Translations under genes and position numbers: made by a program
Source: Komagataeibacter sp. FNDCF1
GTDB taxonomy: Bacteria; Pseudomonadota; Alphaproteobacteria; Acetobacterales; Acetobacteraceae
Direction of reading: 5' to 3'
NCBI RefSeq assembly: GCF_021295335.1
Contig: NZ_JAIWOT010000001.1
Coordinates: forward strand, 1,057,001 to 1,121,000
DNA length: 64,000 bases
The notes under the pieces: model-generated
The model's input: the letters and a program-made list of their open reading frames with translations, nothing else
Database searches by the model: none
What the model was told of the DNA's origin: nothing
Part shown: positions 47,787 to 57,267 of the stretch, piece after piece
Position numbering within the stretch: position 1 is the stretch's first letter
Layout: each line of letters starts with the position of its first letter

Positions 47787-49502
47787 TCAGAAGGCGGCCT
47801 GGATACGACCGGCGACCGAGTTGCCTTCGCGGCCCATAACTTTGGCCAGGGCACTGTCAGTATCGCTGATGATGAAGTGGTTGTAGTCAAGCATGAAGCG
47901 GAAGTGGCGGTTGGGATACCAGTTCAGGCCAGCCGACCACACCGTCTGCTGCCCGCCACGTATGGCGCCATGACCGGTGCCAAGACCAAGGTTGGCGTTC
48001 AGGTCGGCCACGCTGTAACGGGCCGAAACTTCCAGCGCACCCCAGTAACCATGCGCCGGGTCGAAGGCGTGGTCCACGCCGGGGGCGGCGAATGCGCCTT
48101 CCTTGATGTTGTAGGAACGCGCCTTGCCGAAGATGGTGTAGTTGGCCGCGCCATAATAACCGGTAAAGTTGACCGTGGCGTTGCTGCCGGGCACGCCCTG
48201 GCCATTATTACCGCGGGTTACGCCAATATTGTAGTATTCACCCTTCAGCACCAGGCGCTTCCAGCGGAAGCCCAGTTCCGGGCCTGCCGACCAGACACTG
48301 CCCACATTGCCCACCGTGGCACTGAGCAGCTTGGTGGTGGTCAGGTCAACTTCAGGCTGTTCGGAAAAGGAGACCTGACGATCGTCCGACCCCTTGCCCT
48401 GCGTGACCTTGAACGCCGAGATGGCGGACAGGCCGAGATGCACGTCAATGTCCTTGGACATGTACGGACGGCCCGCCACGCGGAAGGTCGCGCCGGTCTG
48501 GCTATCGTAGTACGCCCCCGAAAGGTTGGCGCGCTTGCCAAAGCTCTGGCCCGTCACGTAACCCGCAATCCACCAGCGCTTGGCGTAATGCAGGGCGCCA
48601 AAGCTCATGCGGGCGTCGCCTGCGGCGATGTTACGCACGATGTCGGTAATGGCGGGACGTTCCATCATCTCGAATTCGTTCGAGCTTTCGGAATCTTCTT
48701 CCGTCACGCGCGGCTGGAAGTAACCGGCGGTGATGACGGTGTTGTGGAAGCCGGCATAGTTCAGGTTCGCTTCATACAGTTCGGCAGAACCGGTGCCGTT
48801 GCCATCTGCGGTCGAGCCACCGAAATCAGGCGTGATGTTGGCGATCCAGTTCTTGTAACGGAACGAGATGGGAATACGCAGGCGGCGGGCATTCTCGGTC
48901 AGGCCCTGATAGTCGCCCTTCGCCTGGCCCGGGTGCGGGGACATGCCCATGAACCCGCCAATATCCTCATGGAATGCCAGGCCGATGGACATGGCATACA
49001 TCCCGTCCTCGGACGAGATGGTCGGCCGCCCGCCGGGGAAGCCCACGACCATGCCACCCATGTGCAGGGCTTCTTCCTTTTCCGTCGCGGCACGGAACGA
49101 GGCCCATGATGAGGACACGCCACGATCGGACGGCGGCGTGCCCAGGTCGGCCTTCTGCATGGCGCTGGCCATGCTGCCGCCCGTGCCGCTGTCACCACCG
49201 ATATGGATGTCACGCGCATAGCTTTCGGGCAGGGGCTGGCCGTGGCTTGCGGCAACCCGGCGGGCCTGTGCGGCGTTGGTGGCTTCGGGGTTACGGACGG
49301 CCTCGGCCCGGACCAGACGCTGGCGCAGCACGCTGATCTGGCCACTCATGTCACGGCGCATGGCCTGCATTTCCAACTGCAGGGCCTTGATCTGGGCATC
49401 CGATGCGGAATCCGCATGGGCCTGATGAAAGGAAGAGAGCCCCAGAAGGGCAGACGAACCAAGCAACAGGGAAACTATAGGCCGGCGGATCATGTTAAGC
49501 AT
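47787..49502 (-). CDS. Outer-membrane porin, OprO/OprP-like
   Basis: 571 residues. A signal peptide (about 1-30, ending FHQAHA) precedes a short coiled coil (about 36-65, IKALQLEMQAMRRDM) of the kind that trimerises OprO/OprP-like porins. The rest shows alternating beta-strand patterns (GGMVVGFPGGRPT, YEANLNYAGF, RFMLDYNHF) and ends in Phe (AGRIQAAF), the outer-membrane assembly signal. Substrate unknown: OprO/P members take phosphate or other anions, and sugar-selective forms exist in this group. It stands alone, with an AT-rich 400-base region upstream. Confidence 0.85.
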   Translation of the reverse strand: MLNMIRRPIVSLLLGSSALLGLSSFHQAHADSASDAQIKALQLEMQAMRRDMSGQISVLRQRLVRAEAVRNPEATNAAQARRVAASHGQPLPESYARDIHIGGDSGTGGSMASAMQKADLGTPPSDRGVSSSWASFRAATEKEEALHMGGMVVGFPGGRPTISSEDGMYAMSIGLAFHEDIGGFMGMSPHPGQAKGDYQGLTENARRLRIPISFRYKNWIANITPDFGGSTADGNGTGSAELYEANLNYAGFHNTVITAGYFQPRVTEEDSESSNEFEMMERPAITDIVRNIAAGDARMSFGALHYAKRWWIAGYVTGQSFGKRANLSGAYYDSQTGATFRVAGRPYMSKDIDVHLGLSAISAFKVTQGKGSDDRQVSFSEQPEVDLTTTKLLSATVGNVGSVWSAGPELGFRWKRLVLKGEYYNIGVTRGNNGQGVPGSNATVNFTGYYGAANYTIFGKARSYNIKEGAFAAPGVDHAFDPAHGYWGALEVSARYSVADLNANLGLGTGHGAIRGGQQTVWSAGLNWYPNRHFRFMLDYNHFIISDTDSALAKVMGREGNSVAGRIQAAF

Positions 49503-49908
49503 TCCGTAATGAAGGATGAGTTCATTTAGAATGGGCTTCTGACCCTGTGTGTTATGTTTCAGATACAGTTTTATGAATGTTTTATTAAATGATCTATATT
49601 TAAATAATCGCTCTCATGCCAGCGATAGACCACATCATTCGGTCTGCAATAATTCCATGCGTTCCCTGTACAACATAGCTGCGGGCAATCATGACCAAGG
49701 CATTAAAAAAACCATTACCTTGGGGAACTTCCGCTTTTCCAGGAAATCAGCTACCGGCAGCCAATGCTGCATTGCCGGTTTATTGTATGATTTTTATCAC
49801 TACAGGCCATCTGGACACAAAAGCGTGCCCTGCCCACCCGTGCCGCATGCTGTTGCCAGCCATATTGTGGCCACAATACCACACGAAGCAGATGGCCTGA
49901 CTCCAGTT
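49503..49908. other. AT-rich intergenic region upstream of the porin
   Basis: 406 bases between porin start and the interrupted membrane gene's end. The first 130 bases are very AT-rich and probably contain the porin promoter. Further on: a hairpin ACCGGCA / TGCCGGT with inner stem near 49750-49780, an 11-bp inverted repeat CAGGCCATCTG (49803-49813) / CAGATGGCCTG (49889-49899), and a palindrome inside it. The open frame at 49549-49914 has no recognisable domain and is not called. Confidence 0.5.
49863..49878. promoter_or_regulatory. Perfect 16-base palindrome
   Basis: TATTGTGGCCACAATA, perfect over 16 bases, centred between the arms of the 11-bp inverted repeat at 49803/49889. It could be an operator or part of a cruciform; no gene starts directly beside it. 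Confidence 0.4.
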
Positions 49909-50387
49909 TTATGAAGGATTGACGGGCGGGCTGCCCTGCGGGGTCAGATTCTGGCGGGCCTGCTGGCGGATGGCGTTGCACTTCTTGGTAAACACGGCGG
50001 ACTGGGAAGCAGTCATGAAATTGATGATGAACGCCACCACCAGCGAGCAGAAGGACAGCGCGATCACCGCCTGCCCCAGGCCGCCTATGGGCGTATCGTA
50101 ATATTCCGCCGAGTACCACAGCAGTACGAGGCTGAGCACCGCCCCGAAAAAGCCCATGACGCCAGTGTAATGGACCAGCGTATCTTCCTCGTTGGCATAA
50201 TCAGCACTTTCCTGCCACAGCAGGTACAGCTTCTGGTTCATTTCCTCCACCTGGCAGTCATGTTCCAGTTGCTGTGCACTGACCAGCTTGGTGGGAGCGG
50301 TACGGTACATGCCCAGTTCCTGCTGGGCCTTGGCAAAGACGCGCCGCCGCTCCTTGATCGCTGGCAGGCTGATATCCACAAAGCTGA

Positions 50388-51317
50388 GAGCCCGATCCGA
50401 AAGTTTTTCAACCCTGACAATGCCTTGCTGTCCGTCGTGTGAGCATTCGGATTGAGGCGATCAATGTCCATGCGGTTGAGGAAGCAATGGATTGTTCCCA
50501 ATCTTTGGCGAGCCGCCTGCATCGTCCCAGCCATGCGAATGTCCGTTCCACCACCCAGCGACGCGGCAGGATCTGAAAACCCTTCACCGTATCGGACCGC
50601 CTGATGATTTCGAGGGTCCATTTTCCCATGGAGGCGAGCGCGGATCGCAATTTGTCGCCAGCATAGCCGCCATCAGCGAAGATGTGGCGCAGCCAGGGAA
50701 AGCGCCTGCGTATCGCTGCCAGAACATCAACGGCCCCATCACGGTCCTGGATATCAGCGGCATGAACGAGGAGAAAGATCAGGAAGCCGCAGGTATCCGT
50801 CACGATATGGCGCTTGCGGCCCTTGACCTTCTTCCCCGCGTCATAGCCCGAAATCCCGCCGCTTTCCGTGGTTTTCACCGACTGGCTGTCAATCACGCCC
50901 GCGCTCGGAGAGGCGTCACGTCCCTCGATCTCGCGCAGGCTCATGACCAGCACCGTATTCATGACCTCGAACACTCCGGCATCACGCCAGGCGTAAAAAT
51001 AGCGCCTGATGGTCGAGACCGGCGGAAAGCATTTCGGCAGCAGACGCCACGCACACCCGGCCGAGGCTATGTAGAGCATCGCATTGACCACCTCGCGCAT
51101 ATCCGTCGTGCGCGGACGACCGCCCCGTTTCGCCGGGGGCACAAATGGCATGATCAAAGTCCACTCCCCGTCCGTCATGTCCGATGGATATCGCAATCTT
51201 TCCCGGCTATACTCGCGCCGGGCAATACCAGTCCATGTCACCATTCACTCCATCTCTCTGCAAAGACGGATGAATCACAACAGGCTGGTATTGTTCAAAA
51301 ACTTTCGGATCGGGCTC
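50388..51317 (-). mobile_element. IS5-family insertion sequence, IS1031 group (930 bp)
   Basis: Exactly 930 bases. The inverted ends are identical for 21 bases, starting GAGCCCGATCCGAAAG on each strand, and are then imperfect. Direct repeats TGA flank it (50385-50387 and 51318-51320), fitting the TNA target of IS1031-group elements. One transposase gene on the minus strand. Complete and probably able to move. Confidence 0.95.
50408..51244 (-). CDS. IS5-family (IS1031 group) DDE transposase
   Basis: 278-residue transposase that cuts and joins the element ends. DDE residues: Asp119 (GVIDSQSVKT), Asp191 (FADGGYAG) and Glu233 (WVVERTFAWLGRCRRLAKD, with the Y/R-x-E signature). N-terminal DUF4096-like region (LTDGEWTLIMPF-type, here MTDGEWTLIMPF). 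No frameshift is needed. Ends 20 bases inside the IS boundary on one side and starts 73 bases inside on the other. Confidence 0.96.
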   Translation of the reverse strand: MVTWTGIARREYSRERLRYPSDMTDGEWTLIMPFVPPAKRGGRPRTTDMREVVNAMLYIASAGCAWRLLPKCFPPVSTIRRYFYAWRDAGVFEVMNTVLVMSLREIEGRDASPSAGVIDSQSVKTTESGGISGYDAGKKVKGRKRHIVTDTCGFLIFLLVHAADIQDRDGAVDVLAAIRRRFPWLRHIFADGGYAGDKLRSALASMGKWTLEIIRRSDTVKGFQILPRRWVVERTFAWLGRCRRLAKDWEQSIASSTAWTLIASIRMLTRRTARHCQG

Positions 51318-51538
51318 TGAGAATTGCCACATTCAGGCCGGCTGACAACTGCACGACTGCCTGAAAATCACCCCAAGTCTGGCTCACGCTCGCCCTCCGG
51401 TCCCAAAACCGTGAACATGATACCGCATGCCACGACAAAGCAGCAGCGCGTAAAACGGGCAGGCAGGATTGCAATCAGTCCGGGACCGCCAGCCTGCGCC
51501 ACATCCCGCCCATCGTGAAGCCGGTCGGGGGTACGTCC

Positions 51539-53938
51539 CTAGATCGGGCAGGCGCCACTGGCGCATTGCAGGTGCGCCCAGTCCACCACTTCACGCACGT
51601 CCTCATCCTGTATCATGGCCGTAATGGCGGCGAATTTCCCGGCCGGGACTTCCTCCTCGGGCAGGTATTCATAGCCCAGATCACAGTCCGGGCGGCTGGG
51701 CAGCACCGCGCAGCAGCGCACATGCGGCTGGTTGGCCGCCACCATGCCGCGGAAGCCATCAAGATCATGCCGGTCGGTATAGACCTTCAGCGTGTAGGAC
51801 ACCTGGTTGCCCTGCTCCGCCCCGATCCAGTATTTCTCAAGCAGTTCCAGCCAGCGGTACTGTTCCTCCGGCGTGGCTTCGGGGGCGGTCACCACACGCC
51901 CGCCCATGCCAAGGCGCTGGATAAGCGGCACGGTGGGAAAACCCACGATGCTCATGCCCGGAAAGCTGCGCAACGCGCGCACGGGATAGCCCCTGCGCCC
52001 GTAGGCGGGCAGCAGCGGGTCGGTTCCCGCTTCCCATGTACCATCCGCACGCTGCACGCCCTTGAACTGAACCCAGCGCAGGTACTGCCGCCGCGGGGGC
52101 AGATGCGCGCCCTCGGTCAGGCCGAACAGCTTGGACGTGGTGCCCGCAGGCTTGACGGTCGTGACCGTGACCGGCCGTGCGGTGCCGGTTTCGCGTGCAT
52201 AGGTGTTGGCCTCCTCCTTCGCGATGGTCGAGAGCGCGCGCACCGCGTTCCAGAAAGGTGCGGCGCGCGCCTCATCCAGCAGGTCATGAAAGTCCAGGCC
52301 AAAGCGCAGCCATGCCCATTCATGCAGCCCGGTCGGCCCGATGCCGATGCGGTTAGTCCGGCGCACTTCTTCCCCATACAGTGCATCCATGCGGTTGGCG
52401 CGCAGCAGGAAGCGTACGCCCAGCCGCACGGCATCGCGCACGCGGGCGTCCCATGTCCGAGCCATATCCACCGGCACGGCACCGGGGGTTACCTCCGCCA
52501 GCGCCACCGGGCAGGCCAGCAGCGGGGCAAAATCACCAATCACGCAATATCCGCCGGTAACATGCAGCGTGATCTCGCCACACGGATTGGTCGTAACCGG
52601 AAAATGCGCGCCCGCTGCCCGCCGTGCCAGATCGGCCAGCAGGGTTGCCCCGACGGTTGCCTGATAGCGGGCCGAGCGGAAATCGCGCCCGTCGGCATGC
52701 ACTTTTTTCAGCCGCGCACTGCCGGTGCGGCTGTCCTCCAGCCGGTCACCATTGATGAAGCCCGGCTCCCCGTTGATCCACGCGCATCGCGTGGCTTCGG
52801 CAAACACGGCGCGGGCATGCTCGGCCAGCGGGCCGGTCCGTGCCGGGTCATTCACGCAATCCCAGAATTCATGGTCCACCATGACCGAATGGTTGGCCGT
52901 CCACAGCCCGCCTTCTTCCTTGGCGCGGATGAAGCGCAGCACTTCGGCGTCACGCCACGACTTGGTGGCCATGCGCGCGGCACGGCGGGCGCCCCCCACC
53001 TGCACCTCGACCGACAGGTAGTGGTCCACCCGCAGCGCCTGTTCCCACAGGGGCATACCCCCTGCCCTTGCCACCCCGATCACATGCTCACGCACATTGA
53101 GCAGGCCGCGAAGCAGCGAAACGGGACCGGATGCGGGCCGTCCCTGCATGCCCGCGATCGGGCTGCCCGCGCAGCGGATCGCGCTGAAATCCAGCACCAG
53201 CCTGCGCTCACGTTCCCCGCGAAAGGCCATGGCCTCGATCATTTCGACCGCCTTGCCCCAGCCTTCGCGGCTGTCCTCAATGACATGGACGGGGTCACTG
53301 CCTTCGGGCTGCCGGGTCAGCACGGTTCTTTCCAGAAAAGCGCGGACCTGCGCCTCCATCTCCGCATCGAACGCTTCCAGCGCCATGCCCCATGGCAGGA
53401 TCTGCATCTCCAGCCCGAAGCGCAGCAGGCCCGCGCGGTCATGCGGGTAGTCCGGGTGATCGGGCGAGAGGACGAACTTCAGCTCCGGTGCCTGCCCCCA
53501 GTCCACGACGCACAGTTCATCATCATACGCCCGCCCCACGCCGGAACCGTTGAGCAGAAGGTAGAATTTGGCGAATGAGCAGATGGCCGTGGCGCAGTTG
53601 GTGAACATTTCCATGTTCCGCCCTGGCTGGGTGCCATCGCCATGCTGGAGATGGCGGCCGGATGTCAGCAGGGCACCGGTGGCGATTGCATTACGCAACT
53701 GGGCACGCTCATCCGCCTCCACCATGGGAAGCAGGGCAGTATTGCCCGCCGCCACACGGTCGGCCACACGGCCGAAATCTTCCTGGTCGGACGGGCGGAA
53801 CACGGTACGGCGGCCCACGGCCTCGCCCATGCCGGGATCAAGGGCGCGTGGTGGCAGGGGAGCAACCCCGAACGCACCTTCAAACGCGCCGCGTGCCCTC
53901 ATCCATGCACCACCAGACAGCGAAAAACCTCCGTCCAT
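51539..53938 (-). CDS. nrdJ: Class II (adenosylcobalamin-dependent) ribonucleotide reductase
   Basis: 799-residue oxygen-independent enzyme reducing ribonucleotides to deoxyribonucleotides. The active-site half-cystine Cys115 lies in FTNCATAICS. The finger-loop radical cysteine is Cys453 in NPCGEITLH, with Glu455 and Asn451. A redox-relay pair ends the protein (Cys792, Cys797 in CASGACPI). The QGNQVSYTLKV segment is typical of the B12-dependent group. No ATP-cone is obvious at the N-terminus. The gene is monocistronic and preceded by an NrdR-like palindrome 80 bases before its start. Confidence 0.9.
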   Translation of the reverse strand: MDGGFSLSGGAWMRARGAFEGAFGVAPLPPRALDPGMGEAVGRRTVFRPSDQEDFGRVADRVAAGNTALLPMVEADERAQLRNAIATGALLTSGRHLQHGDGTQPGRNMEMFTNCATAICSFAKFYLLLNGSGVGRAYDDELCVVDWGQAPELKFVLSPDHPDYPHDRAGLLRFGLEMQILPWGMALEAFDAEMEAQVRAFLERTVLTRQPEGSDPVHVIEDSREGWGKAVEMIEAMAFRGERERRLVLDFSAIRCAGSPIAGMQGRPASGPVSLLRGLLNVREHVIGVARAGGMPLWEQALRVDHYLSVEVQVGGARRAARMATKSWRDAEVLRFIRAKEEGGLWTANHSVMVDHEFWDCVNDPARTGPLAEHARAVFAEATRCAWINGEPGFINGDRLEDSRTGSARLKKVHADGRDFRSARYQATVGATLLADLARRAAGAHFPVTTNPCGEITLHVTGGYCVIGDFAPLLACPVALAEVTPGAVPVDMARTWDARVRDAVRLGVRFLLRANRMDALYGEEVRRTNRIGIGPTGLHEWAWLRFGLDFHDLLDEARAAPFWNAVRALSTIAKEEANTYARETGTARPVTVTTVKPAGTTSKLFGLTEGAHLPPRRQYLRWVQFKGVQRADGTWEAGTDPLLPAYGRRGYPVRALRSFPGMSIVGFPTVPLIQRLGMGGRVVTAPEATPEEQYRWLELLEKYWIGAEQGNQVSYTLKVYTDRHDLDGFRGMVAANQPHVRCCAVLPSRPDCDLGYEYLPEEEVPAGKFAAITAMIQDEDVREVVDWAHLQCASGACPI

Positions 53939-54319
53939 GCCCCTGCTCCCCCATATCAGGCGCGGCCGATACGCCAGACACCGTTTCGCTCATGTTGTGT
54001 TAGGTGCGCCATGATTGCACCATATATGGTGTCATGCACGCATTAAATGACATGCCCCCATGTGCCCGGGCAGCAAAAGTCAGGACCTGGGCGGGCCGAC
54101 TCCCGCATGTATTTTTTTCCGGGGTAACGGTTTCGGCCCGGCTCGGGCGGGCGGGCCGGAAAGAGGCATGCGCCCCCGCAATCCGGTATCGTGATCGGCT
54201 GCATTCGGGACACGGGGCCCGTCATTGCGCTGAACCGGGCCACCTTTGTGAACCGGGCGGAAAACCATGGCAGGTGGCGCGCGTCTGCTTCATGTCAACA
54301 CGAAGCAGGATGACATTCC
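53939..54319. promoter_or_regulatory. Divergent control region of the ribonucleotide reductase and Zn dehydrogenase
   Basis: 381 bases. Holds the NrdR-like box (54018-54031), a TATTTTTTTCC tract (54110-54120), two GAACCGGGC direct repeats near 54230 and 54251, and a hairpin CTGCTTC / GAAGCAG (54285-54308) just before the Zn dehydrogenase start. No gene recognised. Confidence 0.5.
54018..54031. promoter_or_regulatory. NrdR-like box
   Basis: Perfect 14-base palindrome CACCATATATGGTG, close to the NrdR consensus CACWATATATWGTG. A half-like match (ATGTTGTG, 53992-53999) lies 32 bases away towards the gene, consistent with the usual paired-box spacing of 31-32, but it is degenerate. Confidence 0.7.
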
Positions 54320-55504
54320 ATGAAAGCACTGACCTGGCAGAAAAAGGGCAAGATCACATGCGAAAGCGTGCCTGACCCCGTCATTCTCGATGGCCATGAC
54401 GCCATCATCAAGGTAACCGCTTGCGCGATCTGCGGCTCCGACCTCCATCTGATGGATGGCATGATGCCGACCATGCGGTGTGGTGACATTCTGGGTCACG
54501 AAACGATGGGGGAAGTGGTCGAGGTCGGTCGGGACAATACGCGTCTTTCCATCGGACAGCGTATCGTCGTCCCCTTCACGATTTCCTGCGGTGCGTGCCG
54601 GCAGTGCAGATGGGGCAACTGGAGCTGCTGCGAGCGGACAAATCCCAACGGGCACCAGCAGGCCGAGACATTCGGCTATCCATTGGCCGGCCTGTTTGGC
54701 TATTCCCATATTACGGGTGGCTTTGCTGGCGGTCAGGCGGAATACCTGCGCGTGCCCTATGCCGATGTCGGGCCGATCGTGATTCCCGAAGGGCTGGATG
54801 ACGAACAGGTCCTGTTCCTCTCTGATATTTTCCCCACCGGCTACCAGGCCGCCGAAAACTGTGAAATTACCCCGGAATCCGAAAAAACCATCACCGTATG
54901 GGGCTGCGGGCCGGTTGGGCAGATGGCGATCCGCTCCTGTTTCCTGCTGGGGGCAAAACGCGTCATCGCCATTGATGAAGTGCCCGAAAGACTGGCCATG
55001 GCACGCGCCGGCGGGGCTGAAACCATAGATTTCCGTACCCACAATATTCAGGAAACGCTGGTTGACATGACAGCAGGGCTTGGCCCCGACGCGGTGATCG
55101 AAGCTGTCGGCATGGAAGCGCATGGTGCCGATACCATGATGCAGAAAGTCGGGTCGGCCCTGCTGTCCGCCACGACGCTGGAGCGGCCTTTTGCGCTGAA
55201 CCAGGCCATTCTTGGCTGCAGGCCGGGCGGCATCGTGTCAATGCCGGGTGTCTATGCCGGTGCGCTGGGTCCGGTCATGATTGGCGTACTCATGAACAAG
55301 GGCCTGACCCTGCGCACCGGTCAGACCAATACGCAGAAATATCTCGCCCCCCTGCTGGAGCGTATCCGGAACGGGGATATCGACCCGACCTTCGTCATCA
55401 GTCATCGCTCCACCAGCCTTGAGGATGGTCCGGCACTTTATGAGAAATTCAGGGACAAGAAAGACAACTGCACCAAGGTTGTCTTTCACCCGCACGGGCG
55501 CTGA
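54320..55504 (+). CDS. Zinc-dependent alcohol/formaldehyde dehydrogenase-like protein
   Basis: 394-residue medium-chain dehydrogenase. Catalytic zinc residues: Cys38 (AICGSDLH) and His60/Glu61 (GHETMG). Structural zinc: Cys90, 93, 96 and 104 (CGACRQC, CC). A 20-30-residue insertion relative to ADH and the [10 protein letters not shown]-like segment (here [10 protein letters not shown]) resemble glutathione-independent formaldehyde dehydrogenases and their relatives. Cofactor site GCGPVGQMA, followed by Asp in VIAIDEV (NAD type). Substrate unknown. Single gene downstream of the divergent control region. Confidence 0.85.
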   Translation: MKALTWQKKGKITCESVPDPVILDGHDAIIKVTACAICGSDLHLMDGMMPTMRCGDILGHETMGEVVEVGRDNTRLSIGQRIVVPFTISCGACRQCRWGNWSCCERTNPNGHQQAETFGYPLAGLFGYSHITGGFAGGQAEYLRVPYADVGPIVIPEGLDDEQVLFLSDIFPTGYQAAENCEITPESEKTITVWGCGPVGQMAIRSCFLLGAKRVIAIDEVPERLAMARAGGAETIDFRTHNIQETLVDMTAGLGPDAVIEAVGMEAHGADTMMQKVGSALLSATTLERPFALNQAILGCRPGGIVSMPGVYAGALGPVMIGVLMNKGLTLRTGQTNTQKYLAPLLERIRNGDIDPTFVISHRSTSLEDGPALYEKFRDKKDNCTKVVFHPHGR

Positions 55505-55560
55505 ACCCGCTGCCTTTTCCGCCATGATGGACAATGTGGTCCTGCCGCAGGCAGCGTGGT

Positions 55561-57246
55561 TCAGGGTGGGCCGTCCGCCGGGGCATGGCCAAACAGGCCA
55601 GACAGCATGCGCAGCAGATCCCGGGGGGCAACAGGCTTCTCCAGATAACGCGCCTGCGGGAATTCCGCGGCCAGAGGTGCCTGGTCGCCATAACCGGTGG
55701 CAAACACGAAAGGCGTGCCCCGCGCCTGCAGCACGCGCGCCACCGGGGCGGAGGTCTCCCCCGCCACGTTTACGTCCAGCAGTGCCGCATCCACCCCATG
55801 CATTTCCAGCACTGCAAATGCCTCCTCTATCGAGGCTGCCAGACAGACCTGCGCCACCCCGTGCGCGCGGAGCATGTCCTCTATATCAAGGGCCACGAGG
55901 AATTCATCCTCCAGCACCATGACCGTCCGGCCCGCCAGTGCGGGGGCACCCCCGTCATGCTCCGGCCCGGGGGGCAGCGTGACCTGCACCTTTTGCTTCG
56001 GCACCGGGGGCGCATCGACCACGGTGCTGCCCGGCAGCGTGACATCCACCACCACGCCATGGGGCAGGAAGCGGCGCTCCGCCCTGCCCTTCAGGTCATG
56101 CACGATCGCGCGTTCGATCAGCAGCCCGCCAAAACCCGACTTGGCGGGCGGGTTCACCATCGGGCCACCACGTTCGCACCAGCAGATGTGGCAATCCTGT
56201 CCGTTCCATTCCCACGCAACACTGATCCCGCCCGTGGGTACGGACAATGCGCCATACTTGGCGGCATTGGTTGCCAGTTCATGGAACAGCAGCGCCATGA
56301 ATGTGAGCGCGCGGGTGCTGAAGCGCAGGCATGGCCCTTCCAGCATGATCCGGCTGGGCTGGCTGTCATAGGGTGCGAGTTCCCCCATGAGCAGTTCCTG
56401 CAATGTGGCGCCATGGTCCACCCGCAGCGCCTGGTCATGGGCGTTGGACAGCGCACGGATGCGCCCGCGCAGCGCGGCACTGTAGCTGGCCATGCTGTCA
56501 TCTTCCGCCGGTGCGCGCGTCACCAGCGCCTGCATGACGGCAAGGATGTTCTTCACCCGGTGGTTCAGTTCATCATTGAGCATGCGCTGGGTGGCCTCGG
56601 CCTGCTCCTGTTCACGCAGCTTCTGCTGGTGGGCCGCGGCCATGACCTCCAGCAGGGTGGCGCGCATCTGCGTGGCCAGTTCCACGTCATCGGCCGTCCA
56701 GGCAGCACTGCGGCCATGCACGTCCTGCTTCCATATATCAAAACTGGAGCGTGGGGTCAGCCGTGCGCCCAGCCTGCCGCTGGGATAGGTCTTTTCCGGA
56801 TCGCCACCCCACATGACCGTGCGCACCAGTTCGCGGCGGAACAGGATCAGGTAGTCACGCCGCGCGGGCCAGATGGGCATGACCATGGCCCCCGCAATAC
56901 CATGTACATCCGCGCCCAGGCCGGGGCAGTCATGCGCCAGATGGTCCGTATGCCAGATCTGGCCATCCGCGCGCGCATCGGCCACACGCAGCATGCAGGC
57001 CAGATCCGCAGGCGGCAGGCTCTCGCCACGTGCGGTCCAGCTACCGTCTATCCACACGCCACCGCCATCACACTCGATGATGTCCAGCAGTTCGGATGTC
57101 CGGTCACGGAAATAACCGAAAATATCGGACACCCGCGGGGCATCGCGCAGGAAACCGGACAGGAAGCCATGCGCACCATGCAGAAGCCCCAGCCGCCGCG
57201 TACGCACCAGGGCGATGATCTGCAGGGCCAGGAATTCCCCCAGCAT
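55561..57246 (-). CDS. Bacteriophytochrome C-terminal half: PHY, HWE histidine kinase, receiver
   Basis: 561 residues, in frame with the upstream gene but separated from it by a TAG stop and six further codons. Order: the end of GAF and the PHY domain (1-190) with the tongue motif PRSSF (165-169); an HWE-type kinase with phospho-acceptor His229 (ELNHRVKN) and HELATNAAKYGAL N-box; a C-terminal receiver with Asp491 and Lys537 (LEKPV). No strong ribosome binding site precedes the ATG at 57246. Alone it cannot bind chromophore. It is functional only with readthrough, re-initiation or complementation. Confidence 0.85.
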   Translation of the reverse strand: MLGEFLALQIIALVRTRRLGLLHGAHGFLSGFLRDAPRVSDIFGYFRDRTSELLDIIECDGGGVWIDGSWTARGESLPPADLACMLRVADARADGQIWHTDHLAHDCPGLGADVHGIAGAMVMPIWPARRDYLILFRRELVRTVMWGGDPEKTYPSGRLGARLTPRSSFDIWKQDVHGRSAAWTADDVELATQMRATLLEVMAAAHQQKLREQEQAEATQRMLNDELNHRVKNILAVMQALVTRAPAEDDSMASYSAALRGRIRALSNAHDQALRVDHGATLQELLMGELAPYDSQPSRIMLEGPCLRFSTRALTFMALLFHELATNAAKYGALSVPTGGISVAWEWNGQDCHICWCERGGPMVNPPAKSGFGGLLIERAIVHDLKGRAERRFLPHGVVVDVTLPGSTVVDAPPVPKQKVQVTLPPGPEHDGGAPALAGRTVMVLEDEFLVALDIEDMLRAHGVAQVCLAASIEEAFAVLEMHGVDAALLDVNVAGETSAPVARVLQARGTPFVFATGYGDQAPLAAEFPQARYLEKPVAPRDLLRMLSGLFGHAPADGPP

Positions 57247-57267
57247 CTTTGCCGTGGTACGTTCCGG

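Larger units (their letters stand above)
49909..51387 (-). pseudogene. Two-TM membrane protein gene interrupted by an IS1031-like element
   Basis: Removing the IS (50388-51317) and one TGA duplication restores one 546-base frame coding 181 residues: 51387-51318 joined to 50384-49909. The predicted start is a GTG at 51387 with GGAGG 6 bases upstream, giving VSQTWGDFQAVVQLSAG then LNVAILSFVDISLPAI. The N-terminus is hydrophobic; a charged central part follows (KERRRVFAKAQQEL); two membrane segments sit near the C-terminus (about 100-122 and 128-152). No family recognised. The IS cuts at codon 24. The remaining 156-codon part could start at a GTG at 50379 but has no clear ribosome binding site. 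Confidence 0.75.

Noticed and set aside
49549-49914. 121-residue plus-strand frame in the AT-rich gap
   Set aside because: No domain, no ribosome binding site; it covers the hairpins and palindrome and has no coding pattern.
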